DNA of 5,310 nucleotides from positions 1-5,310 of the forward strand of contig JANJXE010000074.1 in assembly GCA_024709185.1 (NCBI GenBank), read 5' to 3'. The position numbers and the translations under genes are program-made. Below, piece after piece: positions 1-5,310 of this stretch. Each line of letters starts with the position of its first letter. The stretch's first letter is position 1. The stretch is from Paludibacter sp. (GTDB lineage Bacteria; Bacteroidota; Bacteroidia; Bacteroidales; Paludibacteraceae). The notes below the pieces were generated by a model. That model did not search any database. It saw only the letters and a program-made list of their open reading frames with translations, and was not told where the DNA came from.

Positions 1-5
1 GATTT

Positions 6-890
6 TCAAAATCGTTTTCTCACCAGCACCTTTAATCCTTCAGGCACTATCTTCACCTTTATTTCAGTGCCTTCCTCATAAGGTTCACCATCGTAGTGAA
101 ACGGCCCGGGGGCATCGCGCAACAAGGTTACTTCTTCCGTACGAAAGGTAGTCATAAAAAATCCCTTATCGATGGTTTTGGCAAACAGTTCGATGGCCAG
201 AGAAGGAATAGCGATGAGTGGGAAATTACTCATCACCGAAATATCGAGCTTACCATCCTGCACACTTGCCTGAGGGGCGATATACGCATTGTTCCCCCAC
301 TGCGAAGCATTGGCAAACGTCAGCACAAATGCCTTCGTTTTAAAATCAATTCCATTACCGATAAGCTGATAACTAGTCGATTTATAGTTGAAATAGCCGG
401 TAATTACTTTTTCGAGATAAGCCATAATTCCCCGTTGCTTCCCTTTGGCAAACTCAGTACTCACATAGGCATCGAATCCAGTTCCACACGTACAGAAAAA
501 TGGATTTCCGTTTACCAGACCATAATCGACGAGAATGGCTTCCGAATGATTGAGATGATGTATGGCCGATTTAACATTCATAGGAATGGAAAGGTGACGG
601 GCCAATCCATTTCCGGAACCCACCGGAATAATACCCAACGCAGTGTTGGTATGCGTCAGTGCGCGTGCTACTTCGTTTACAGTTCCATCGCCCCCCACAG
701 CTATCACGGCCTGAAATCCCTCCTCCACAAAATGAGCTGCCAACTCGCGCCCGTGGTACTGATGCTCGGTGTACACCACGCTGGGAATATACAGGGTAGC
801 ATCGAGCTCCTGTTCGATAAGTCCGGGTATCGCCGATTTAGAACCTGAACCCGAATTGGGGTTGATGATAAACGCAATTTTTTTTCGCAT
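6..890 (-). CDS. YegS/DgkB-type diacylglycerol (lipid) kinase family protein
   Basis: Predicted cytoplasmic, membrane-associated ATP-dependent lipid kinase that phosphorylates diacylglycerol or a related lipid alcohol; the exact substrate cannot be read from sequence. From the ATG at 888-890 it has 294 residues, normal for the family. Visible motifs: N-terminal INPNSGSG (residues 9-16), the nucleotide-binding GGDGTVNE (66-73, D68 in the usual place), PVGSGNGLARHL (89-100), GTGFDAYV (136-143), QDGKLDI (211-217) and the C-terminal DGE (267-269). The acids in the last two motifs are the likely metal and catalytic residues, judged from remembered family alignments. A TTG two codons upstream (894-896) could lengthen it, but the ATG gives the usual MRKKIAFI start. 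The gene is divergent from rnr, and its TGA stop lies 5 bases from the window edge, so a downstream partner would be outside. No frameshift seen. Family call is firm; substrate is open. Confidence 0.93.
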   Translation of the reverse strand: MRKKIAFIINPNSGSGSKSAIPGLIEQELDATLYIPSVVYTEHQYHGRELAAHFVEEGFQAVIAVGGDGTVNEVARALTHTNTALGIIPVGSGNGLARHLSIPMNVKSAIHHLNHSEAILVDYGLVNGNPFFCTCGTGFDAYVSTEFAKGKQRGIMAYLEKVITGYFNYKSTSYQLIGNGIDFKTKAFVLTFANASQWGNNAYIAPQASVQDGKLDISVMSNFPLIAIPSLAIELFAKTIDKGFFMTTFRTEEVTLLRDAPGPFHYDGEPYEEGTEIKVKIVPEGLKVLVRKRF

Positions 891-1072
891 GTACAACTTA
901 AATTTGGTTCGAACTGGTGTTGAGCACAGCCGGTGTTACCTTATGGGTAGCCCTGTTTGGTACACTGTAGTGAACCGGCTGGCGAAATTACAAAAATTTA
1001 TTGTCTGTATAACCTTTTCCCGCCGATATTGTTGTACTTTTGTTATTCATTTGATTATAACACCCGAAAACT
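891..1072. promoter_or_regulatory. Divergent intergenic region between lipid kinase and rnr
   Basis: These 182 bases must hold the promoters for both flanking genes. Seen directly: an 8-bp palindrome GTTCGAAC at 907-914, just before the lipid kinase start; an 8-bp inverted repeat CAGCCGGT (927-934) / ACCGGCTG (974-981) separated by 39 bases; and within that loop a small palindrome CACTGTAGTG (963-972). A good -7 box for rnr is listed separately. I found no convincing TAnnTTTG box on the minus strand for the lipid kinase; the closest is TAATTTCG (990 to 983). Whether the palindromes are operators, leader hairpins or chance is unknown. Confidence 0.35.
1035..1042 (+). promoter_or_regulatory. 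Candidate Bacteroidota -7 promoter box for rnr
   Basis: TACTTTTG matches the Bacteroidota sigma-ABfr -7 consensus TAnnTTTG at every fixed position. Transcription would start around 1047-1050, leaving a leader of about 25 bases before the ATG at 1073. The -33 box is weak: only TTTT at 1015-1018, 16 bases upstream, with no TTTG at the usual distance. No Shine-Dalgarno sequence precedes the ATG (the context is CCCGAAAACT), which is normal in this phylum. Confidence 0.5.
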
Positions 1073-3217
1073 ATGTCACGCAAACGGAAAAAAAACGGTG
1101 GCAGCACCCGGCTCCGCAAATCGGAACTGGTACGCCATATCATCAACATCTTTCGCGAAAATCCTGAAACCGTATTCAACTACAAGCAATTAAGCAAACT
1201 TCTTACCATAAAAAGTGAGTCGCAAAAAGTTTTTATCAACGAAATTCTGTACGAATTGCACGAGGAAGATTACCTTGTAGAGGTGTCGAAAGGTAAATTT
1301 CGCCTGAACTCGAGGGGTGGATTTATCACAGGAACCATAACCCGCGAAGGTGTGAAAACCTTTTTGCTGCCCGACGATGGAGGCGAACCGGTGTTTATTC
1401 CCGAACGAAAAACGAATCATGCGCTGCTCAACGATAAGGTGAAGGTGTTTTTGTACGCCCGACGCAAGGGTCAAATGCCGGAAGGTGAGGTGGTGGATAT
1501 CACCGAGCGTGCCAAGGATACCTTTGTGGGAATTCTGGATGTGTCCGACAATTACGCTTTCCTGATTTGCGACAACCGGGTGCTGACCACCGATGTTTTC
1601 ATCCCCAAAAACAAGCTGAATGGTGCGAAGGATGGCCAAAAGGTGATTGTTAAGCTGATGAAATGGGAGCCCAATATGAAAAATCCAGTGGGCGAAGTAA
1701 TTGATATTTTGGGAAATAAGGGCGACAACAACACTGAGATGCACGCCATTCTGGCGGAATATGGTTTGCCCTATGCCTACCCTGCCGAAGTGGATGCTGC
1801 AGCTGCTTCTATGGATGCGGGTATTACCCCGGAAGAAGTGTCGCGTCGTATTGATATGCGCAAAATTACCACCTTCACCATTGACCCGCGCGATGCAAAG
1901 GATTTCGATGATGCTCTTTCGCTTCGTAAGCTCGACAATGGCTTGTGGGAGGTGGGCGTTCATATTGCTGACGTTACGCACTATGTTCGTCCGGGAAGTA
2001 TCATTGATCGCGAAGGACGCGACCGTGCCACCTCGGTGTACCTGGTCGACCGTACTATCCCCATGCTGCCTGAGCATCTTTCCAATGGAATTTGTTCGCT
2101 GCGCCCTGATGAAGATAAGCTTACCTATTCGGTGATTTTCCAGATGAATGATGATGCCGAGGTAAAGCACTATGAAATTGCGAAGACGGTGACCCGAAGC
2201 GATCGGCGATTTACGTACGAAGAAGCTCAGCAGGTTATTGAAACGGGAAAAGGAGATTTTAATGAAGAAGTTTTAACCCTCGACCGATTAGCCAAACAAC
2301 TGCGTCAGCGCAGGTTCGATCAGGGCGCTATTGCCTTCGACCGGGTAGAAGTACGGTTCGAAATTGATGAAACAGGAAATCCTCTTTCTGTTTTCTTTAA
2401 GGAACAAAAAGATGCCAATAAGTTGATAGAGGAGTTTATGTTGTTGGCTAACAAAACAGTGGCTACCCATATAGGAAAACCGGGTCGCGGTCAGAAAGCG
2501 AAGACTTTTGTTTACCGGATTCACGATGTACCCAATCCCGATAAATTACAGAATTTCTCGCTATTCATTAAAAAGTTCGGCTACAACCTGCGCACAACGG
2601 GTAAACAATCGGTCATATCGGGTTCCATCAACCAATTGCTGGATGCTGTTGAAGGAAAGAAAGAACAGCATCTGATTGAAACACTGGCAATCCGATCGAT
2701 GGCAAAGGCCGTTTACACTACCGAAAACATTGGCCATTACGGACTCGCTTTCGATTACTACACCCATTTCACTTCACCCATCCGCAGGTATCCCGACATG
2801 CTGGTTCACCGGTTGCTCGAACGCTACGCAGAAGGTGGTCGCAGTGTGAATCAACAGGAATACGAGGACATGTGTCGCCACAGTTCCGATCGCGAGCAGC
2901 TGGCAGCCAATGCCGAGCGTGCATCGATTAAGTACAAACAGGTCGAATTTATGTCGCGTTACCTCGGTGAGGAGTTCGACGGCGTGATATCGGGCGTTAC
3001 CGAATGGGGAGTGTATGTAGAGATTATCGAGAACAAATGCGAAGGCATGGTGCCGATTCGCGATCTCGACGACGACTATTATGTGTTTGATGAGAAAAAC
3101 TACTGCCTTGTTGGGCGGCGTTACCAGCGGAGATTCCAGCTGGGCGATGCAGTGCGTGTAAAAGTAGCACGGGCTAATCTGGATAAAAAGCAGTTGGATT
3201 TTGTACTGGTGGAATAG
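1073..3217 (+). CDS. rnr: Ribonuclease R (3'-5' exoribonuclease, RNB family)
   Basis: Processive hydrolytic 3'-5' exoribonuclease that degrades structured RNA in the cytoplasm, acting in mRNA decay and rRNA quality control. The 714 residues carry the full RNase R order: basic start MSRKRKKN; winged-helix domain about 14-79; two cold-shock-type OB domains about 82-145 and 150-213; RNB catalytic domain about 262-585; C-terminal S1 domain about 634-714. The catalytic motif DPRDAKDFDDAL (271-282) holds D271, D277, D279 and D280, matching RNase II D201, D207, D209 and D210. SVYLVDR (321-327) carries the likely RNA-stacking tyrosine Y323. HFTSPIRRYPD (565-575) carries the conserved active-site arginines. 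The winged helix and double cold-shock region separate RNase R from most RNase II proteins. The ATG at 1073 gives the expected lysine/arginine-rich start. The protein ends at the S1 domain, without the long lysine-rich tail of the E. coli enzyme. The stop TAG is two bases from a convergent gene. Confidence 0.97.
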   Translation: MSRKRKKNGGSTRLRKSELVRHIINIFRENPETVFNYKQLSKLLTIKSESQKVFINEILYELHEEDYLVEVSKGKFRLNSRGGFITGTITREGVKTFLLPDDGGEPVFIPERKTNHALLNDKVKVFLYARRKGQMPEGEVVDITERAKDTFVGILDVSDNYAFLICDNRVLTTDVFIPKNKLNGAKDGQKVIVKLMKWEPNMKNPVGEVIDILGNKGDNNTEMHAILAEYGLPYAYPAEVDAAAASMDAGITPEEVSRRIDMRKITTFTIDPRDAKDFDDALSLRKLDNGLWEVGVHIADVTHYVRPGSIIDREGRDRATSVYLVDRTIPMLPEHLSNGICSLRPDEDKLTYSVIFQMNDDAEVKHYEIAKTVTRSDRRFTYEEAQQVIETGKGDFNEEVLTLDRLAKQLRQRRFDQGAIAFDRVEVRFEIDETGNPLSVFFKEQKDANKLIEEFMLLANKTVATHIGKPGRGQKAKTFVYRIHDVPNPDKLQNFSLFIKKFGYNLRTTGKQSVISGSINQLLDAVEGKKEQHLIETLAIRSMAKAVYTTENIGHYGLAFDYYTHFTSPIRRYPDMLVHRLLERYAEGGRSVNQQEYEDMCRHSSDREQLAANAERASIKYKQVEFMSRYLGEEFDGVISGVTEWGVYVEIIENKCEGMVPIRDLDDDYYVFDEKNYCLVGRRYQRRFQLGDAVRVKVARANLDKKQLDFVLVE

Positions 3218-3219
3218 GC

Positions 3220-4083
3220 TTATCGTAGCGATCGGGCGCCTCTTATTTCGGCCGACACCTCGTTAATTTGTCCGTTTTGTTGAAAAACAGCAGTTTGAAT
3301 CTTTATAAAACGGATTGAAGTCAGCTTAACAGAATGTCCTTCGGCATCAACTGCATTGCTGATATCCAGTCTGTTAGAACCTGCATTCGAATCATAATCC
3401 GTTCCTTTGTTATTTTCGGCATAGCCCCATTGAAATTTCCCTTCCGGAACCACCCAATTAGTGGTCCCGTTAAAAGATTGATTGACATAGGCATCGGGAA
3501 GACGGGTGCCTGAGAAAGTAATGGTATTGGTCGACGTATAAGGCCACCACCAGCCTGAGCTATTCACATCGCCATACGACGACCGCAACTCACCCGAAGC
3601 GCCATCGCTGTCGGTCCACTGAATGTTTCCTTCCGCCGATTGAGATTTGGTGTAGGTCACCGAATAATTGCGTTTCGACTCTTCAAAAAGATTTCCTTTC
3701 AGTTCGTACCAGGTATCATCCGGCCGGCCATTCTTATTCGCATCCATCATCACATATACCACGGCCGGTTCGGGTGCCGCTCCAACCAGCGCAAAAACCT
3801 CGAAATCGGTCCCTTCACCATCAACTACGTCGCGGGGAAAACCAGCTACTACATAACCACCAAAACCGCCCAGGTACAAAAAACCTTCTTTCGTTGCCGG
3901 ATCACCCGTCACATACTGCGTGTCTGTTGGCAGGGCCAGTTGCGCATGCTGACCAGGTGCATACACATACTCAAACACCTCCGACAAAAAAACAGGCCCC
4001 AAAGGTTCCTCCTCCGGCGTACAACCATAAAACGCCACGATTAATGTTAAATGATAAATGATAAATGATAAATGACGAGTCAT
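3220..4083 (-). CDS. Predicted surface-exposed lipoprotein of an uncharacterised Bacteroidota family
   Basis: Function unknown. I chose the ATG at 4081-4083 (287 residues) because it gives a standard lipoprotein signal: MTRH, a hydrophobic run LSFIIYHLTLIVAFYG, then Cys21. An in-frame ATG at 4144-4146 would add 21 residues (308 in total) and a second hydrophobic segment, which is too long for a usual signal. After Cys21 comes TPEEEP; an acidic run there resembles the Bacteroidota lipoprotein export signal, so the protein is probably displayed on the outer membrane surface (inference). Family-like motifs, numbered from the inner start: LGGFGGYVV (71-79), DANKNGRPDD (114-123, an EF-hand-like putative calcium loop), WYELKG (125-130), FSGTRLP (190-196), GYAEN (220-224) and a C-terminal NRLDISNAVDAEG...SIRFIKIQT segment (237-264). 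I recall this pattern from Bacteroidota proteins annotated only as cell-surface or PKD-like; ligand unknown. The 5' end is built from a 7-bp tandem repeat. It lies downstream of the Smr gene on the same strand. Confidence 0.85.
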   Translation of the reverse strand: MTRHLSFIIYHLTLIVAFYGCTPEEEPLGPVFLSEVFEYVYAPGQHAQLALPTDTQYVTGDPATKEGFLYLGGFGGYVVAGFPRDVVDGEGTDFEVFALVGAAPEPAVVYVMMDANKNGRPDDTWYELKGNLFEESKRNYSVTYTKSQSAEGNIQWTDSDGASGELRSSYGDVNSSGWWWPYTSTNTITFSGTRLPDAYVNQSFNGTTNWVVPEGKFQWGYAENNKGTDYDSNAGSNRLDISNAVDAEGHSVKLTSIRFIKIQTAVFQQNGQINEVSAEIRGARSLR

Positions 4084-4117
4084 TAATGTTAAACAATTAA
4101 TGATAAATGATAAATGG
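4041..4117 (+). repeat. Heptanucleotide tandem repeat, 11 in-phase units (TAAATGA/TTAATGA)
   Basis: The 77 bases divide exactly into eleven 7-mers: TTAATGT, four perfect TAAATGA (4048-4075), CGAGTCA, TTAATGT, TAAACAA, TTAATGA, TAAATGA, TAAATGG. A higher-order unit of 42 bp is visible: 4041-4074 and 4083-4116 agree at 31 of 34 positions. Read on the minus strand the block encodes HLSFII..LTL twice, 14 residues apart, so it forms the signal-peptide region of the lipoprotein. Three units equal 21 bp, or seven codons; one unit alone shifts the frame. Confidence 0.9.
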
Positions 4118-4162
4118 TTGCGACCAAGTGAATATTTACCCTTCATACAATTTTTACTTCTA

Positions 4163-4190
4163 CAATATTAAAATTCAAACGCGAATCAAA
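4163..4190 (-). promoter_or_regulatory. Weak candidate promoter for the lipoprotein gene
   Basis: On the minus strand TTTG (4190-4187) is followed after 16 bases by TAATATTG (4170-4163), one mismatch from the TAnnTTTG -7 consensus. It would start transcription about 10 bases before the outer ATG (4146) or about 75 bases before the inner ATG (4083). In this AT-rich stretch a chance match is quite possible, and the gene may instead be transcribed from the Smr gene upstream. Confidence 0.2.
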
Positions 4191-4203
4191 TCCAAAACCC
4201 CAC

Positions 4204-4238
4204 CCATTAATCATTAATATTTTATCATTTATCATTGA
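4204..4238 (-). repeat. Second heptanucleotide block, 5 units, inverted relative to the first
   Basis: Read on the minus strand, 4238 to 4204 is TCAATGA, TAAATGA, TAAAATA, TTAATGA, TTAATGG: the same 7-bp word, in phase, but facing the block at 4041-4117. Bases 4221-4236 are a perfect 16-bp inverted match to 4099-4114, and also to 4050-4065 and 4057-4072. The TGA in the first unit (4234-4232) is the stop codon of the Smr-domain gene, so the block begins inside that gene's last codons. The two blocks enclose 86 bp (4118-4203). Confidence 0.85.
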
Positions 4239-5310
4239 ATTCTTATCATCGTTGCTCCAAATCCATACTCCTTAAATGAAGCATCCTGTACATAAAAGGA
4301 CTTATACCTGTTTTTCAGGGCTTTCATGATTTCGCTGCGCAGTACTCCCTCGCCTTTGCCGTGTATAAAAACAATTTTCTGACCTTTGCGTTTGCTGTTT
4401 TCAGCTAACACCGCATGAAACTTATCCATCTGTAGCTGCAACATATCGGCATTCGACATGCCGGTTGTAGTGTCCACCAGTTCATGAATGTGTAAATCCA
4501 CTTCGATGATATCCTTTTGATGTGGTATTTTTTCACGGCGTACAGGTGCTGCCGGTTTTGGCTCTTTTTGTAACAGGGCATGGCGAATTTCTTCAGGAGT
4601 TGGTTCGGGAACAGGCTGCTGAGCTGGAAATATCAGGTCGAACACCATAGCAGGCTCGTCGAAATAATCGTTCGCTGTAAAACTGTGCAATTTGTAAAAT
4701 TTCAGGGGTGCAATTCGTAAATTTGCATCAATAACTGGCTGAACAGCAAAGGTTTTATTCATTTTATAAGCGATAGCCTGCACCCGCACATTTTCCCAGT
4801 TATTCAAATCGGCATTGGTAAGCACGGCAATCTGCTCCTGCATATTAGGTTCAAGTACACCCTGTGCTACCGAACGTTGCAGACCGTTTTCACCCACCAC
4901 AACCGAATACATCAGAAAATAATTGCTGTCGTTGATGAGGATAGCTTCGTAATCCGACGCTTGCAGGTTGAGCCGGTCGACAGGCAGAAACGCCAGTACC
5001 ACACTTAGTTGGTCGCCTGTGGGCGTTTCATATTCTTCGACCTGTTTCTGAGCCTGAGTCAGCAATTCGGAAAGAGTAGCTGAATTCTGAATACCAGCAC
5101 CTGATACCGGAAAAACTCCCTGTCCCGAAGAACTTTGGGAAGATGAGCCGGCAACAAATGAACTATTTCCTGAAAATGAACCATTTCCTGAACCTGAATG
5201 ACCTCCATCAGACATTCCATCTCCCGCGCCGGCCTTTCCGGCATTCGAACCAAAATCCCTGGTGGGAAAATTCGTGGTTGGATTCACGTTGGGCACTACC
5301 ACACACTCAC
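4232..5310 (-). CDS. DUF2027/Smr-domain protein, 5' end beyond window
   Basis: Partial gene: the frame is open to the last base and reads E-C-V-V-V-P-N from 5308, which fits the end of the usual small N-terminal domain of this family. An apparent GTG start at 5302 is therefore an internal valine. 358 complete codons are visible. Counting from 5308: a Gly/Ser-rich low-complexity stretch (about 18-70), the DUF2027 domain (about 98-230), a Pro/Glu/Lys-rich linker (about 230-265) and a C-terminal Smr domain (about 268-358). The Smr domain shows VDLHIHEL (270-277), IHGKGEGVLR (315-324) and a final GFGATMIRI. Smr domains, as in MutS2, bind nucleic acid, and many are endonucleases using the DLH and HGxG motifs. 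The role of this Bacteroidota combination is not known to me, and nuclease activity here is inference. The TGA stop lies in the heptamer repeat; the lipoprotein follows on the same strand. Confidence 0.92.
   Translation of the reverse strand, partial: ECVVVPNVNPTTNFPTRDFGSNAGKAGAGDGMSDGGHSGSGNGSFSGNSSFVAGSSSQSSSGQGVFPVSGAGIQNSATLSELLTQAQKQVEEYETPTGDQLSVVLAFLPVDRLNLQASDYEAILINDSNYFLMYSVVVGENGLQRSVAQGVLEPNMQEQIAVLTNADLNNWENVRVQAIAYKMNKTFAVQPVIDANLRIAPLKFYKLHSFTANDYFDEPAMVFDLIFPAQQPVPEPTPEEIRHALLQKEPKPAAPVRREKIPHQKDIIEVDLHIHELVDTTTGMSNADMLQLQMDKFHAVLAENSKRKGQKIVFIHGKGEGVLRSEIMKALKNRYKSFYVQDASFKEYGFGATMIRIQ
5165..5192 (-). repeat. Short 18-bp-period repeat in the Gly/Ser linker of the Smr gene
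   Basis: ATTTCCTGAA occurs at 5165-5174 and again at 5183-5192, an 18-bp period. On the minus strand this encodes two related hexapeptides, SGNGSF and SGNSSF, within the low-complexity linker. It is a plausible remnant of in-frame slippage or duplication that varies linker length. Confidence 0.4.

Noticed and set aside
96..848. Long open frame on the plus strand across the lipid kinase
   Set aside because: It is antisense to a clear lipid kinase with all family motifs, and its translation has no recognisable domain and odd composition.
906..920. GGTTCGAA as a tRNA T-arm
   Set aside because: The flanking five bases on either side of TTCGAAC do not pair on either strand, and no acceptor, D or anticodon arm is present.
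983..990. TAATTTCG on the minus strand as the lipid kinase -7 box
   Set aside because: It mismatches the conserved TTTG, and no -33 box lies at a suitable distance, so it is not supported.
1190..2170. Long open frame on the minus strand across rnr
   Set aside because: It lies opposite the winged-helix, cold-shock and catalytic regions of RNase R. Its His/Asn/Ile-rich translation matches nothing and looks like a codon-bias shadow.
3640..4061. Overlapping plus-strand open frames opposite the lipoprotein gene
   Set aside because: Translations are low-complexity and rich in His, Arg and Pro. The minus-strand frame has a signal peptide, lipobox and family motifs.
4041..4238. Heptamer blocks as a CRISPR array or plasmid iterons
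   Set aside because: The units are 7 bp with no spacers, far too short for CRISPR repeats. Nothing nearby resembles a replication initiator or cas gene.
5300..5302. GTG as the start of the Smr-domain gene
   Set aside because: The frame stays open upstream to the window edge and reads E-C before this valine, consistent with the family's N-terminal domain continuing outside.

Overview
The window fits a member of the Bacteroidota, most likely a Bacteroidales- or Marinilabiliales-like lineage. Three things point there: a DUF2027-plus-Smr protein, a lipoprotein family I know only from this phylum, and a TAnnTTTG-type -7 box with no Shine-Dalgarno sequence in front of the RNase R gene. The ground sequence is of moderate GC, with one strikingly AT-rich patch at about 4041-4250. 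The assignment rests on recalled family features, not on a search.

Layout. At 6-890 (minus strand) lies a complete YegS/DgkB-type lipid kinase. A 182-bp divergent spacer (891-1072) separates it from a complete 714-residue RNase R gene, rnr (1073-3217, plus strand). Two bases after the rnr stop is the stop codon of a convergent minus-strand gene (3220 to 4083 or 4146). It encodes a predicted surface lipoprotein of an uncharacterised Bacteroidota family with a DxNxNG-type putative calcium loop. Upstream of it on the same strand (4232 to beyond 5310) is a DUF2027/Smr-domain gene whose 5' end lies outside the window; its frame is open to the last base.

The unusual part is the junction between the last two genes. 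A 7-bp word (TAAATGA/TTAATGA) is tiled without a phase break in two blocks of opposite orientation: eleven units at 4041-4117 and five at 4204-4238. The first block encodes the hydrophobic signal peptide of the lipoprotein and contains an in-frame 42-bp duplication. The second block supplies the stop codon of the Smr gene. The blocks face each other across 86 bp and share perfect 16-bp inverted repeats, so a minus-strand transcript could fold around the lipoprotein start. Because a unit is 7 bp, gain or loss of one unit would frameshift the signal peptide. This is the best candidate here for something undescribed, as a phase-variable locus or a dispersed repeat family; neither is shown by one sequence.

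Functionally the genes look like ordinary chromosomal housekeeping (RNA decay, lipid phosphorylation, a nucleic-acid-related Smr protein) plus one cell-surface protein. I see no defence system, CRISPR array, transposase, rRNA or tRNA.
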